Positions 19,555 through 29,427 of a stretch of 38,097 nucleotides of DNA are shown in pieces. This DNA is from Candidatus Odyssella sp. GTDB taxonomy: Bacteria; Pseudomonadota; Alphaproteobacteria; Paracaedibacterales; Paracaedibacteraceae. The stretch spans positions 1-38,097 of the forward strand of contig DYSP01000013.1 in assembly GCA_020718185.1 (NCBI GenBank), written 5' to 3'. The position numbers and the translations under genes were made by a program. Position 1 is the first letter of the stretch; the number at the start of each line of letters is the position of its first letter. The notes beneath the pieces are model-generated. The model worked only from the letters and a program-made list of their open reading frames with translations, was not told the DNA's origin and did no database searches.

Positions 19555-21189
19555 TTATGCAATGATCTCATGAAGGGAGGCTGTTGCCCCCGGGAAAGCG
19601 GTTATAATTTCCTGGACAACAGGATGATTTAAAGAAGCAGCTTCAAGTTGTTGTTGTTTGCTTTTGTGTTGATCAATAAGCGTTGCTTGTCCCTCAGCTT
19701 CGCAGGGCACAACTTGCCACATATCGCCTGTTGTCCGCAACAATAAGGCCTCTAATTCTTTTGGTAGATTTTTTGGTGCGCGGTTATTAAGACGCAAATT
19801 TATCTGATAAGGTTCAAAAGATACTAAATGCACGTCTTGCATTAAATAACTATAAAGAAGTGGTTCACGTGATGTTGCAACAATCGACAATACTTCCTCA
19901 AAAGAAGTCGGTGATTGCTGCTTTACTACATCTTTTGGCATAGTTTGAGAAGAGTCTTGAGCTCGAGAAGGAAGACTACTATTCACGACTGGTTGCGAAA
20001 TAACAGGCATCGCACGCATGCCTGCACCACTTCCTGATTCTTTATTTTGAATCAGCGTTACAAGATCAGCCGCATTTGGAAAATCACTTAAATGACATAA
20101 ACGAATCAACACCATCTCAGTGGCCTGAGTAGGCAATGGAGACCGCATAACTTCTTCGTACCCTTTAGACAAAACCTGCCAAGCACGCGACAAGTTGCCT
20201 AATGAGATCTTTTGAGCAATTTCCACCCCCTGCTCTCGATCACTCAACGGCCACGTCTGATCGTTCACCAATGTAGGGGTCACCTTTATACAGGTAATCC
20301 AATATGTCAAGTCAAGCAACTCTGACAAAATAACAATCGAATCTCCCCCAAGGTTTTGAAGATTACGAACTTCTTCTAAAACTTGGGTTATATGACCTGA
20401 AAACAAGGCATCTAGCAATTGGAAAAGACGTCCTCGGTCAACAAGCCCCAGCATATTTCGAACAGCTTCAGCAACAACATGGTTACCAGAAAGAGCAATT
20501 GCTTGATCCAATAGAGATAAACCATCCCGTGCTGACCCATCTGCAGCGCGCACAATTAACGCAAGCGCTTCATCAGCTATGCTCACTTGTTCAGCAGTAG
20601 CAACTTTTTTAAAGAGACTCAAAAGAATATCTGGCTTGATACGTGCTAAATCTAAGCGCATACAGCGTGATAAAACTGTGTCTGGAATCTTTTTTATTTC
20701 GGTGGTCGCAAAGATAAACTTCACATGTGGCGGTGGTTCTTCAAGGGTCTTTAGCAACGCATTAAAGGCGCTCTTTGACAACATATGAACTTCGTCAATA
20801 ATATAAATTTTATAGCGAGCATTAACAGCTTTGTACCGAGCCGCTTCGATGACTTCTCGAATATCATCAACACCAGTTCTACTAGCAGCGTCCATTTCAA
20901 CAATATCTAAATGCCGATCTTCGGTAATCGCAATGCAAGAAGGACATGTGCCACAAGGATTAGGAACTGGATCGTCAATATTCAAATTTGTACAGTTCAA
21001 TGCTTTGGCAATGATACGCGCTGTTGTGGTTTTTCCCACGCCACGAATCCCATGTAAGACAAATGCATGTGGTAGTTTTTGTGTTTGAATGGCTTGAGTT
21101 AATGTTTTTACCAAAACATCTTGCCCTACTAAATCATTCAGTGTTTGGGGGCGGTATTTACGAGCAAGAACGCGGTAATTTTCTGTCAT
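19555..21189 (-). CDS. dnaX: DNA polymerase III subunit gamma/tau
   Basis: The clamp-loader ATPase, 544 residues, which loads the beta clamp and organises the replisome. The family start YRVLARKYRPQT is followed by Walker A GIRGVGKT (47-54), a four-cysteine zinc site (Cys66, Cys79, Cys82, Cys85), Walker B IIDEVHML (Asp132, Glu133), and the sensor/arginine-finger segment LSRC. The C-terminal third is the more variable tau region. I took ATG 21189 because the family normally starts close to that motif; a TTG five codons upstream (21204) is possible, and neither has a clear ribosome binding site. I saw no A-rich slippery heptamer like the one used in E. coli to make gamma. The gene lies between the SRP RNA gene and ybaB. 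Confidence 0.96.
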   Translation of the reverse strand: MTENYRVLARKYRPQTLNDLVGQDVLVKTLTQAIQTQKLPHAFVLHGIRGVGKTTTARIIAKALNCTNLNIDDPVPNPCGTCPSCIAITEDRHLDIVEMDAASRTGVDDIREVIEAARYKAVNARYKIYIIDEVHMLSKSAFNALLKTLEEPPPHVKFIFATTEIKKIPDTVLSRCMRLDLARIKPDILLSLFKKVATAEQVSIADEALALIVRAADGSARDGLSLLDQAIALSGNHVVAEAVRNMLGLVDRGRLFQLLDALFSGHITQVLEEVRNLQNLGGDSIVILSELLDLTYWITCIKVTPTLVNDQTWPLSDREQGVEIAQKISLGNLSRAWQVLSKGYEEVMRSPLPTQATEMVLIRLCHLSDFPNAADLVTLIQNKESGSGAGMRAMPVISQPVVNSSLPSRAQDSSQTMPKDVVKQQSPTSFEEVLSIVATSREPLLYSYLMQDVHLVSFEPYQINLRLNNRAPKNLPKELEALLLRTTGDMWQVVPCEAEGQATLIDQHKSKQQQLEAASLNHPVVQEIITAFPGATASLHEIIA

Positions 21190-21223
21190 GGTGAGTATAC
21201 TCAATTAACTATAAGTATCATAA

Positions 21224-21320
21224 GGTGGAAGATCACAAATGACCCGCATCATTCTTGCTGTGGCTGCTTCCTTCCGGATCTGACCAAATTCACAAGCGAT
21301 TACGTCCACCGCGACCTTCC
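21224..21320 (-). ncRNA. ffs: Bacterial signal recognition particle RNA (4.5S type)
   Basis: On the minus strand, 21285-21262 reads GGTCAGATCCGGAAGGAAGC followed by AGCC. This matches the conserved SRP RNA apical domain, with a GGAA tetraloop and the asymmetric internal loop, differing from the E. coli core at one base. The ends pair: GGAAGGTC at 21320-21313 with GATCTTCC at 21234-21227. A length of about 97 bases fits the small bacterial form. The RNA binds Ffh to target membrane proteins. Its position just upstream of dnaX is common in alphaproteobacteria. The exact ends are uncertain by several bases. Confidence 0.93.
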
Positions 21321-21384
21321 GTTGCCAACTATATACCCACAATAACTCAAAGACAAGATTTAATAACCTTAATAATCGATGAGA

Positions 21385-22650
21385 TTATATAGCTTCGGTA
21401 AGAGCAAGTTTTGCTGAGTGATTTAGAAAGAATGACAAAACAAATGATCCAAAAGTGAGCCCAATTAATATAGACATTGCGCCTTGGTAATTTTGAACAG
21501 TGTAAAAAGGCAACCCAGCTTCGGTTAAGGTACCATCCCATAAACTATGTAGCAAATGACCGATTTGTTTTTGAATAAAAGCCGCACCCAATGTCACAAT
21601 AAAATTTATAAACCCAGTGACTGTTGCGGCAATGCTAACACTCATTACTTCACAGGCGCTGGTAAAACAAAGAACCTCACCGCCAGCAAAAAAACCAATA
21701 GAAAACATAATCACATAAATAGACCAAGTGGAATTCACATTTCCAAAAACAATCAAGGCCAAAAGACTTGCAATTAGCAAAGCTGAAACGCCAATAATAG
21801 GGCGGCGATCTTTGAAAAATGTGCTAAACCAAGCAATTGAAATAACACCAATAGCTGTTCCAACATAAATCATCGATACAGCCTGAGCCGCCACAGCTTT
21901 TGACAACCCATATTTAACCATGATAAATGAAACACCCCAAAGATCAGCAAACACTGAAATTGATAGGTAAATTCCCAAAGCAACTATGGCGTACATCCAA
22001 CAAAAACGACTTTTAAAAATTTGCTTAATAGATGTCCATATTTCATAACGGCTTGTGGCAGTTTCTTGATGTGCTGTATCAGCACGGTCACGTAAAAAAA
22101 GAAGGTTGAGTATAAAAATCGCAATACCAAGGCCTACTAACAAGTAAAAGCTTCCACGCCAGCCATAGGTTTCATTCATTTTTGATAAAGGTGCACTGCC
22201 AATTAAGGCACCACAAGTACCAACTGCAACAGTCAGCGCAAACATCAGCGATTTTTTTTCAACAGAAAACCAATCACTGGCTATCTTGCTCACACATAAA
22301 AAAGCACAAGCAGAACCTGATCCAATTAAAGCCCGCGCAAGATACGCTATGTACAGACTATCTGTGATACTAAATAACGCAACGCCACCTGTACATAATA
22401 ATATAGAAGTAAGCACCATCCGTCTTGCACCAAACAAGTCAGATAAAATACCAGCTGGAATTTGTAAAAGAGCATAAAAAAGAGTTGCAATGGCAGAAAG
22501 AGCACCAAATCCGTGAGCATCAAGCTTAAACCCGGCCATGATTTCGTCAGCCATCACACTGGGAGAAACACGCAGAATGTACTGATATAGGTAATAGGTG
22601 ACAACTAATAGCCACATAATAATTCCTAATCTTTTGACATCTTTTGCCAT
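21385..22650 (-). CDS. Major facilitator superfamily transporter
   Basis: A 421-residue membrane protein with about 12 hydrophobic segments in two halves separated by a polar loop near residues 195-215. The first half carries the MFS loop 2-3 signature (GILSDLFGARR) after the second membrane segment, and the loop 8-9 region has a related FFKDRR. These establish the MFS fold but not the substrate. Similar proteins in intracellular bacteria move amino acids, organic phosphates or metabolites, and I cannot choose among them. The start ATG (22650) is preceded by GGAG. It stands alone, between the SRP RNA and the divergent tRNA-tig block. Confidence 0.9.
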   Translation of the reverse strand: MAKDVKRLGIIMWLLVVTYYLYQYILRVSPSVMADEIMAGFKLDAHGFGALSAIATLFYALLQIPAGILSDLFGARRMVLTSILLCTGGVALFSITDSLYIAYLARALIGSGSACAFLCVSKIASDWFSVEKKSLMFALTVAVGTCGALIGSAPLSKMNETYGWRGSFYLLVGLGIAIFILNLLFLRDRADTAHQETATSRYEIWTSIKQIFKSRFCWMYAIVALGIYLSISVFADLWGVSFIMVKYGLSKAVAAQAVSMIYVGTAIGVISIAWFSTFFKDRRPIIGVSALLIASLLALIVFGNVNSTWSIYVIMFSIGFFAGGEVLCFTSACEVMSVSIAATVTGFINFIVTLGAAFIQKQIGHLLHSLWDGTLTEAGLPFYTVQNYQGAMSILIGLTFGSFVLSFFLNHSAKLALTEAI

Positions 22651-22826
22651 GTGATTTCTCCTACATTAATCTGTTTGAGTATACATAGGCATCTTAAAAA
22701 TAATATTCAAGCACAATTATGTAAAATATGGTTGATTGTGAAAATGAAGTGGTGTACAAGGATAAAAGAACCATATGTTGGCCTCAGTACCTTTGACTGG
22801 GGTTATGTTACACTCTTCAGTATTAT

Positions 22827-22911
22827 GCGGGCGTGGTGAAATTGGCAGACACACCAGATTTAGGTTCTGGCGACGAGAGTCATGGGGGTTCAAGTCCCTC
22901 CGCCCGCACCA
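22827..22911 (+). tRNA. tRNA-Leu (anticodon UAG)
   Basis: An 85-base class II tRNA. The acceptor arms GCGGGCG and CGCCCGC pair, followed by discriminator A and an encoded CCA (22909-22911). The D-arm contains TGGTGAAATTGG. The anticodon stem CCAGA/TCTGG encloses the loop TTTAGGT with anticodon TAG. A long variable arm follows, and the T-loop is GTTCAAG. The anticodon reads CUN leucine codons. It sits 29 bases upstream of tig. Confidence 0.97.
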
Positions 22912-22940
22912 ACTTTAATTCAGTCAAGAGACATTAAATA

Positions 22941-24377
22941 ATGCAAATCTCACAACTCCAAGTTAACGGTTTAAAGCAAGAATACAAAGTCATTGTTGCA
23001 GCTAAAGATATTGAGAAAAAAGTTGAGGAAAGACTCTACGCGATTGGGAAGAATGTTCGTCTTCCTGGATTTCGTCCTGGCAAAACTCCTTTTAATATCC
23101 TCAAACAACGCTATGGCGGTCAAGCCCTCGAAGAAACCTTGAATCATGCCGTCAATTCTAGTGTTGGCAAAATCATTAAAGATAACGCTTTGCGACAAGC
23201 TTCAGAACCAAATGTATCTATCGTTACCTTTGATGAAGGCAAAGATCTTGAATTAAAAGTAGCCGTTGAAGTGTTACCTGATATTAAGATCCAGGACTTC
23301 AACACAATTAAACTTGAAAAACTTCAAGTTCAAATTACAAAAACTGAAATCGACAAAAAATTAGATGACCTTGTTATTAATCACAAAAAATATCAAGACC
23401 TTCCTAAGGATCGCGCAACAAAGCAAGGCGACATGTTGCAACTTGATGTTACAACAGAAGTTGCGGGCAAATCATTTGCAGGCTTTGGCAAACAAATGCA
23501 TGTTACTTTAGGTTCTGAAGAAAAATTGCTGTTTGGCAATATAGAATCTGCCCTAGAAGGCGTCAAAAAAGGGGCTAAAGTTGATGTAAATGATCAATTT
23601 CCTGAAGATTTTGGCGATAAAGCTCTTGCTGGAAAACCAGTAACCTTTCACTTTACAGTCACTAAAATTGAAGAGCCTATTAAATTCAAGCTTGATGAAG
23701 CTTTTGCAAAAGAAATGGGCTGTGAAACTCTTGACAACTTACAAAATCGTCTGAAAGAATCGATGGAAAAAGAGTACGGAAATTTAGCACGCTTACGCCT
23801 TAAACGTCATCTTTTAGATAATCTTTCAGATCTCTATAACTTCGATTTACCTGAAACATTGGTCAAAAACGAATTTGAAGGCATTTGGAAGCGTTTACAA
23901 GAAGAGCTTGCGAATGCAAAGGAACAAGGAACACTTGATCCGGAAGACGATCGCCCTGAAGAAGAGCTGAAAACTGAATATGAAACTATCGCGGCACGCC
24001 GTGTTCGCCTTGGGTTGTTGATTTCAGAAATTTCTCGTTTGAATAAAATTACCGTTTCTGAGGAAGAAATTCGACAAGCAATTTTTGCAGAAGCAATGCG
24101 TTATCCACGTCAAATGAAAGAAGTATTTGAATTTTATCGCAAAAACTCACAAGCTGTTGATCAAATAGCTGCCCCTATTTTAGAAGATAAAGTAGTAGAT
24201 TTTATTTTGGCAGGCGTCTCCTTAAAAGAAAAGAAAGTCAACACGGAAGAATTAATTGAATTAATTCGCGGTGTTGTGCCAGGATTTGAAGAAGAAACCA
24301 GTGAAAAACCTAAAGCAAAGAAGCCAAAAACGGCCACAAAACCGAAAACAGCTAAAGCGAAAGGCACAAAAGAATGA
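22941..24377 (+). CDS. tig: Trigger factor, ribosome-associated chaperone and prolyl isomerase
   Basis: A 478-residue trigger factor. The N-terminal ribosome-binding domain carries the GFRPGKTP loop (about 43-50). An FKBP-type isomerase domain spans about 150-245, and the C-terminal substrate-binding arms reach to about 440. The protein ends in a Lys/Ala/Pro/Thr-rich tail (from about 455), an extension also seen in alphaproteobacterial members. It binds nascent chains at the ribosome exit site. It forms a chaperone-protease cluster with clpP, clpX and lon. Its TGA overlaps the clpP ATG in an ATGA junction, implying translational coupling. The ribosome binding site is weak (CAAGAGAC). Confidence 0.96.
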   Translation: MQISQLQVNGLKQEYKVIVAAKDIEKKVEERLYAIGKNVRLPGFRPGKTPFNILKQRYGGQALEETLNHAVNSSVGKIIKDNALRQASEPNVSIVTFDEGKDLELKVAVEVLPDIKIQDFNTIKLEKLQVQITKTEIDKKLDDLVINHKKYQDLPKDRATKQGDMLQLDVTTEVAGKSFAGFGKQMHVTLGSEEKLLFGNIESALEGVKKGAKVDVNDQFPEDFGDKALAGKPVTFHFTVTKIEEPIKFKLDEAFAKEMGCETLDNLQNRLKESMEKEYGNLARLRLKRHLLDNLSDLYNFDLPETLVKNEFEGIWKRLQEELANAKEQGTLDPEDDRPEEELKTEYETIAARRVRLGLLISEISRLNKITVSEEEIRQAIFAEAMRYPRQMKEVFEFYRKNSQAVDQIAAPILEDKVVDFILAGVSLKEKKVNTEELIELIRGVVPGFEEETSEKPKAKKPKTATKPKTAKAKGTKE

Positions 24378-25018
24378 CACCGACTCAGTTCCCTACGATG
24401 AACACCCTTGTCCCAATGGTTGTCGAACAGACAAATCGTGGGGAACGTGCCTTTGACATTTATTCACGTTTACTTAAAGAACGGATTATTTTCCTTACAG
24501 GACAAGTGCACGATGATATGGCCAGCCTAATTTGTGCACAGCTTTTGTTTTTAGAGTCAGAAAATCCAACGAAAGACATTGCTATTTACATCAATTCTCC
24601 AGGTGGTGCTGTCACCGCTGGACTATCGATTTTAGATACCATGAATTATATCCGTTGTGATGTGGCAACTCTTTGTTTAGGGCAAGCATGTTCTATGGGT
24701 TCTTTGTTACTAACAGCTGGAACAAAAGGCAAACGTTATGCTTTGCCAAACTCCCGCGTTATGATGCATCAACCTTCAGGCGGGGCACAAGGTCAAGCAA
24801 CAGACATTGAAATTCAAGCGCGTGAGATTTTAAAAATCCGTCGTCTTTTGAATGCTATTTATGTTGAACGGACGGGGCAACCGCTTGCAGCCATTGAAGA
24901 GGCTGTGGAGCGCGATCGTTTTATGTCACCAGCAGAAGCAAAAGAATTTGGGTTAATTGATCACGTGATTATTGATCGCCCAACAGCTCTTAGTATTGTT
25001 CCTGACAAAGCCAGCTAA
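24374..25018 (+). CDS. clpP: ATP-dependent Clp protease proteolytic subunit
   Basis: A 214-residue serine protease that forms the double-heptamer chamber used by ClpX. The catalytic triad is visible: Ser107 in CSMGS, His132 in MMHQPSGG, and Asp181 in ERDRFMS. The handle helix and the INSPGG oxyanion loop (about 74-78) are also present. The start overlaps the tig stop by four bases. A second in-frame ATG (Met9, [11 protein letters not shown]) matches the common start of the mature family sequence, so either may be used. A strong hairpin with a T-run follows. Confidence 0.97.
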   Translation: MTPTQFPTMNTLVPMVVEQTNRGERAFDIYSRLLKERIIFLTGQVHDDMASLICAQLLFLESENPTKDIAIYINSPGGAVTAGLSILDTMNYIRCDVATLCLGQACSMGSLLLTAGTKGKRYALPNSRVMMHQPSGGAQGQATDIEIQAREILKIRRLLNAIYVERTGQPLAAIEEAVERDRFMSPAEAKEFGLIDHVIIDRPTALSIVPDKAS

Positions 25019-25031
25019 ATATTCATAAACA

Positions 25032-25068
25032 AAAGGTGTTTAGAGAACCGCTCAAACACTTTTTTTTT
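25032..25068 (+). terminator. Rho-independent terminator after clpP
   Basis: GGTGTTT-A-GAG pairs with CTC-AAACACT (one bulged A, one G-T pair) around the loop AACCG, followed directly by nine T residues ending at 25068. This is a textbook intrinsic terminator 14 bases after the clpP stop, so clpX is probably transcribed separately. Confidence 0.9.
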
Positions 25069-25461
25069 AACAACAAAAAATTTTATATAAATCCTACGTC
25101 CAAAATTCTTTGTTTTTGGATTATAATGAGCACAAAAAACCCAACTTCCCTTCTAAAAGATAGTTTTTTCTTGTCATTCATATGATTTCTGCGATAAATA
25201 ATATATATGCTTATTATGCATCAAAGTAGAAAAGTGATGGTGGCTAAACTCGAAACATCCTTTTTGTTGAAAGACAAGAATGAACTTGGAATCATAATAA
25301 GCATTATGTATGAATATAATAAAGTCAAATCAGGTGATTTGAACCTTAATTGATCTATTTTAACTTTTTATTTAACTATAACTATTCATACTTAAAGGGT
25401 AGAGATAAACTGAATGGGTTGGCCACTTTAGCCACTCATGAAGGTAGTAGGAGCAGTTGAC
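25069..25461 (+). promoter_or_regulatory. Long AT-rich leader upstream of clpX
   Basis: About 390 bases without a convincing gene. It holds a 12-base perfect inverted repeat (25207-25218 and 25293-25304), a TTGAAA box at 25267-25272, and a TATAAT at 25315-25320. The boxes are not at standard spacing for a single promoter, so the start of clpX transcription is not fixed. The clpX ribosome binding site AGGAG lies at about 25449-25453. Confidence 0.35.
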
Positions 25462-26724
25462 ATGAGCAAAACAAATACTGGTGATGGAAAAAATACCCTT
25501 TATTGCTCCTTTTGCGGCAAAAGCCAGCATGAAGTTCGTAAATTAATCGCAGGACCAACCGTATTCATTTGTGATGAATGCGTTGATTTATGTACCGACA
25601 TTATTCGCGAAGAAAGTCGTTCTGCCCTCGTGCGCGGAACAGATGGCGTACCTCCTCCTAAAGAAATTTGTAATGTTCTCGATGAATATGTCATCGGGCA
25701 ATCACAGGCAAAGAAAGTTCTCTCTGTTGCAGTGCATAATCACTACAAAAGACTAGCCCATGGTGGCAAAGATAGCGATATCGAAATTGCAAAATCGAAT
25801 ATTTTGCTGGTGGGTCCCACAGGCAGTGGTAAAACGCTTTTAGCGCAAACATTAGCACGCATTATTGACGTGCCATTTACAATGGCAGACGCCACTACAT
25901 TAACCGAAGCTGGGTATGTTGGTGAAGATGTCGAAAACATTATCTTAAAGCTTCTTCAGGCAGCTGACTATAATGTTGAACGTGCTCAGCGTGGCATCGT
26001 GTATATCGATGAAGTAGATAAGATCTCCCGCAAATCAGACAATCCATCCATCACTCGTGATGTTTCTGGAGAAGGTGTGCAGCAAGCGTTGCTTAAGATT
26101 ATGGAAGGCACCGTTGCTTCTGTTCCCCCTCAAGGTGGTCGCAAACACCCTCAACAAGAATTCCTTCAAGTTGATACAACGAATATTTTATTCATCTGCG
26201 GTGGTGCCTTTGCTGGCCTCGAAAAAATCATCTCAGTACGTGGAAAAGGTGTCTCTATTGGCTTTGGTGCTGATATTCGAAGCTCTGAAGAACGAACCAC
26301 AGGTGATATTTTGCGCGATGTTGAACCGGAAGATTTGCTAAAATTCGGGCTTATTCCCGAATTCATTGGTCGATTACCCGTTTTAGCCACGTTAACAGAT
26401 TTAGATGAAAAAGCACTCGTTGAAATTTTAACAAGCCCTAAAAATGCGATTGTTAAGCAATACCAGCGTTTGTTTGAAATTGAAAACGTTAAATTAACAA
26501 TGACTGATGAAGCTTTACATGCCATTGCTCATAAAGCCATCGCTCGTAAAACAGGTGCTCGTGGGCTAAGATCTATCATGGAAGCTATCTTACTTGATAC
26601 GATGTTTGACCTGCCATCTTATGAAAATGTTGATGAAATTATCATTAACAAAGAAGTTATTGAAGGCCGTTCTCAGCCGCTGAAAAGCTATGCTGCGCTA
26701 AGAGGCGATGCTTCGACTAAATAA
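25462..26724 (+). CDS. clpX: ATP-dependent Clp protease ATP-binding subunit ClpX
   Basis: A 420-residue AAA+ unfoldase that feeds substrates to ClpP. The N-terminal zinc-binding domain has Cys15, Cys18, Cys37 and Cys40. Walker A is GPTGSGKT (118-125) and Walker B YIDEVDKI (Asp183, Glu184). The RKH-type pore loop (GGRKHP), the sensor-2 region (TGARGLRSI) and the IGF-type ClpP contact region (EFIGRLP nearby) are visible. I chose ATG 25462 because AGGAG precedes it and the family starts close to the zinc domain; an ATG at 25438 is in frame. A terminator and about 390 bases separate it from clpP. A hairpin follows before lon. Confidence 0.97.
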   Translation: MSKTNTGDGKNTLYCSFCGKSQHEVRKLIAGPTVFICDECVDLCTDIIREESRSALVRGTDGVPPPKEICNVLDEYVIGQSQAKKVLSVAVHNHYKRLAHGGKDSDIEIAKSNILLVGPTGSGKTLLAQTLARIIDVPFTMADATTLTEAGYVGEDVENIILKLLQAADYNVERAQRGIVYIDEVDKISRKSDNPSITRDVSGEGVQQALLKIMEGTVASVPPQGGRKHPQQEFLQVDTTNILFICGGAFAGLEKIISVRGKGVSIGFGADIRSSEERTTGDILRDVEPEDLLKFGLIPEFIGRLPVLATLTDLDEKALVEILTSPKNAIVKQYQRLFEIENVKLTMTDEALHAIAHKAIARKTGARGLRSIMEAILLDTMFDLPSYENVDEIIINKEVIEGRSQPLKSYAALRGDASTK

Positions 26725-26740
26725 GACGGTTGCTTGAAAC

Positions 26741-26768
26741 TAGATCTCCTGGTATGACAGGAGATCTA
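26741..26768. terminator. Hairpin between clpX and lon
   Basis: A perfect 11-base stem (TAGATCTCCTG / CAGGAGATCTA) with a 6-base loop lies 17 bases after the clpX stop and 30 bases before lon. No T-run follows, so it may be a weak terminator, an RNA-stability element or an attenuator between the two protease genes. Confidence 0.5.
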
Positions 26769-26798
26769 ACAACTTATTAATAATGAGATTGAAAAAGT

Positions 26799-29003
26799 AT
26801 GTTTGGCTTGTCAAAAGGCGTAAAATATCCCGTTCTTCCATTGCGAGACATCGTTGTTTTCCCGCATATGATTGTTCCCCTTTTTGTAGGGCGCGAAAAA
26901 TCGGTGCAGGCTCTTGAAAGTGTCATGATGGGGGAAGACAAGCATATTTTGCTTGTGACTCAAAAAAGCCCCGTGTTAGATGATCCAACGGTTAGTGATC
27001 TATATACGGTGGGAACATTGGGAACTGTACTTCAATTATTGAAGTTACCCGACGGAACTGTAAAAGTATTAGTCGAAGGTATTAAGCGAGTTAATATTGT
27101 CAGCATTACTGATGAATCCGCTTATTTTGAAGCAATCATTGAGCCTATTGATTCTACCGATGAACCAAAAGAAGAAAGTGAACTTGAAGCATTAACACGC
27201 AGCGTCATATCTCAATTCGAACAATATGTCAAACTCAACCGCAAGATTCCACCAGATGTTTTGATTACCATTAATCAAATTGAAGACCCATCTAAGTTAT
27301 CAGACACTATTGCTTCTTATTTGACCTTAAAGATCTCTCAAAAACAGCAGCTCTTAGAAACACCACAAATGGTGAAGCGATTAGAGCAAATTTTAAACTT
27401 CATTGAAGCTGAAATCAGCGTTATGCAAGTTGAAAAGCGCATTCGCAATCGCGTTAAGCGTCAAATGGAAAAAACGCAACGCGAATATTATCTCAATGAA
27501 CAAATGAAGGCTATTCATAAAGAATTAGGTGAAGCTGAAGATGGTCGTGACGAAATGTCAGACCTTGAAGAAAAAATTCGCAAAACCAAACTATCAAAAG
27601 AAGCACGTGAACGCTGCGAGGCTGAGCTGCGCAAATTGCGTAATATGAATCAAATGTCGGCTGAAGCCACTGTTGTACGCAATTATCTAGATTGGATGTT
27701 GGGTATTCCTTGGGGGGTTCGCACACGGGTTAAGCGTGACATTCAACAAGCTAGAAAAATTTTAGATACTGATCACTATGGTCTAGAAAAAGTAAAAGAA
27801 CGGATCATGGAATATCTTGCGGTTCAAAGCCGCGTTGGTAAAGTTAAAGGACAAATTTTGTGTCTTGTTGGCCCTCCTGGTGTTGGAAAAACATCTCTGG
27901 GTAAGTCAATTGCTGAAGCAACGGGTCGACACTTTGTACGTATTTCTTTAGGTGGTGTGCGGGATGAAGCTGAAATTCGAGGCCATCGACGCACCTATAT
28001 TGGCTCAATGCCGGGCAAAATAATTCAAGGAATGCGCAAAGCAAAAATCACCAATCCATTATTCTTATTAGATGAAATCGATAAAATGGGATCAGATTGG
28101 CGAGGCGATCCTGCATCTGCTTTGTTAGAAGTATTGGATCCTGAACAAAACAATACATTTAGCGATCATTATCTTGAAGTTGATTATGACCTTTCTGATG
28201 TAATGTTTGTGACAACAGCCAATACGCTTCGTATGTCACAACCTTTGCTTGATCGGATGGAAGTTATTCGCATTCCCGGATATACAGAAGATGAAAAACT
28301 TCAAATAGCCATTCGTTATTTAATTCCCAAACAAATCACAACTCATGGATTGAAAAAAGATGAATTTTCCATTGATGAGGAAGCCGTTCGGTTATTAATT
28401 CGCACCTACACCCAAGAAGCAGGGGTGAGAAACCTTGAACGTGAAATTGCCAATCTTGCACGAAAATCAATTAAAGAGATTTTAATAGATAAAACAAGTT
28501 CAATTAAAATCACATCTAAAAACTTGAATAAATATGCAGGCGTTCCGCGTTATCACTATGGATTAGCGGAACAAGATGATACCGTTGGTGTTACTACAGG
28601 CCTTGCGTGGACAGAAATGGGCGGTGATCTTTTATCCATCGAAGCTGTTGTTTTACCGGGTAAAGGTAAAACAATGATTACAGGTAAACTTGGCGATGTC
28701 ATGCAAGAATCAATTCAGGCTGCCATGAGTTTTATCCGTTCTCAGTCAATTCAATTTGGCATCAAACCTGATCTATTTGAAAATCGTGATATTCACATTC
28801 ACGTACCAGAAGGCGCAATTCCAAAAGATGGCCCTTCTGCCGGTGTTGCCATGTGTGTTTCAATTGTTTCTGCCATCACTGGCATTCCTGTCAACAAAGA
28901 AGTAGCAATGACAGGGGAAATCACTTTACGTGGACGCGTCTTACCAATTGGTGGATTAAAAGAAAAATTACTTGCTGCATTACAACAGCTCAAGAAGCTT
29001 TAA
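26799..29003 (+). CDS. lon: Lon ATP-dependent protease with abnormal C-terminus
   Basis: The reading frame gives 734 residues; Lon proteins are usually about 780-810. The N-terminal substrate domain, coiled-coil region, AAA+ module (Walker A GPPGVGKT, 358-365; Walker B LLDEIDKM) and protease core are well conserved. The catalytic dyad is present: Ser680 in PKDGPSAG and Lys723 in GGLKEK. Immediately after KEKLLAA the frame reads LQQLKKL and stops. The family sequence expected there (about 40 residues of the RGGIKTV...IIPV type) is missing, and the final Lon-like tail lies in another frame (28985-29101). The protein thus lacks the end of the protease domain and may be unstable or inactive. No -35/-10 pair was evident upstream. 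Confidence 0.9.
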   Translation: MFGLSKGVKYPVLPLRDIVVFPHMIVPLFVGREKSVQALESVMMGEDKHILLVTQKSPVLDDPTVSDLYTVGTLGTVLQLLKLPDGTVKVLVEGIKRVNIVSITDESAYFEAIIEPIDSTDEPKEESELEALTRSVISQFEQYVKLNRKIPPDVLITINQIEDPSKLSDTIASYLTLKISQKQQLLETPQMVKRLEQILNFIEAEISVMQVEKRIRNRVKRQMEKTQREYYLNEQMKAIHKELGEAEDGRDEMSDLEEKIRKTKLSKEARERCEAELRKLRNMNQMSAEATVVRNYLDWMLGIPWGVRTRVKRDIQQARKILDTDHYGLEKVKERIMEYLAVQSRVGKVKGQILCLVGPPGVGKTSLGKSIAEATGRHFVRISLGGVRDEAEIRGHRRTYIGSMPGKIIQGMRKAKITNPLFLLDEIDKMGSDWRGDPASALLEVLDPEQNNTFSDHYLEVDYDLSDVMFVTTANTLRMSQPLLDRMEVIRIPGYTEDEKLQIAIRYLIPKQITTHGLKKDEFSIDEEAVRLLIRTYTQEAGVRNLEREIANLARKSIKEILIDKTSSIKITSKNLNKYAGVPRYHYGLAEQDDTVGVTTGLAWTEMGGDLLSIEAVVLPGKGKTMITGKLGDVMQESIQAAMSFIRSQSIQFGIKPDLFENRDIHIHVPEGAIPKDGPSAGVAMCVSIVSAITGIPVNKEVAMTGEITLRGRVLPIGGLKEKLLAALQQLKKL

Positions 29004-29101
29004 AAATAGCTTTATCAAAGCCTCTGATCCCTATTAAATGGACAGATCCACATGTTGAGTCGCAGACAACGCCAGCTAGCGCAGAAGTAAGCCTGCAATA
29101 G
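28985..29101 (+). pseudogene. Out-of-frame remnant of the Lon C-terminal tail
   Basis: In the +1 frame relative to lon, this stretch reads [19 protein letters not shown] and more, ending in a Gln/Thr/Ala-rich tail and a TAG. It matches the usual last segment of Lon (EALKIAL...PLIPI). Together with the loss of the preceding block, it indicates a deletion that joined KEKLLAA to this tail out of frame. Confidence 0.75.
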
Positions 29102-29117
29102 TCATTCTTATTATCTT

Positions 29118-29154
29118 ACTCGGTCGTCTTTAAATAAAATAAAGATAACCGGGT
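29118..29154 (+). terminator. Long hairpin downstream of lon
   Basis: ACTCGGT pairs with ACCGGGT (one G-T pair). After one mismatch, GTCTTTA pairs with TAAAGAT around an AT loop. It lies just after the end of the lon remnant and is a probable terminator, though it lacks a downstream T-run. Confidence 0.5.
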
Positions 29155-29207
29155 ATGATTAATAATCCTATAAAAATTCTAAATATTATCTCTGTAAAGT
29201 TTTTCAT
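29130..29207 (-). CDS. Possible 25-residue hydrophobic peptide
   Basis: A short minus-strand frame reads MKNFTEIIFRIFIGLLIIPG and five more residues, almost entirely one membrane segment. Its ATG (29207) follows a run of eight G residues that could serve as a ribosome binding site. The 3' end overlaps the hairpin after lon, and no family is recognised. It may be chance. Confidence 0.2.
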   Translation of the reverse strand: MKNFTEIIFRIFIGLLIIPGYLYFI

Positions 29208-29295
29208 TCCCCCCCCTTGCAAAACAAATTTTGAATACCTAGTTATACTCTTCGTGATTGGAAATGAGTATTTATAGCATCGAGATTTGAGGCGA

Positions 29296-29354
29296 TTTTT
29301 TTGGTTGACCGACAATATAAATAGGCTCTCTCTGCGGAGGTCAACCGAAAAAAA
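29296..29354. repeat. Inverted repeat with T-run and A-run flanks
   Basis: GGTTGACC (29303-29310) pairs with GGTCAACC (29339-29346), extended outward by seven T against seven A with one extra G, around a 28-base loop. Because T lies 5' and A lies 3' on both strands, it is not an ordinary intrinsic terminator. Confidence 0.6.
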
Positions 29355-29427
29355 GAACCCAAAGGTCGATTGATAGAAATTCGCTTTTTCATTCATGATG
29401 AGTATATATTAATGAAGAGTATTTAAA

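Noticed and set aside
19555-21189. Programmed frameshift in dnaX giving a gamma form
   Set aside because: I saw no slippery A-rich heptamer with a following hairpin in the coding strand.
25237-25353. A 38-codon open frame in the clpX leader starting MVAKLETSFLLKDKNE
   Set aside because: It has no ribosome binding site, no recognisable family, and is short enough to arise by chance.
29208-29396. Longer 88-residue version of the minus-strand peptide frame
   Set aside because: The upstream part crosses the inverted repeat and reads as low-quality sequence; only the short hydrophobic part has a start with a purine-rich leader.
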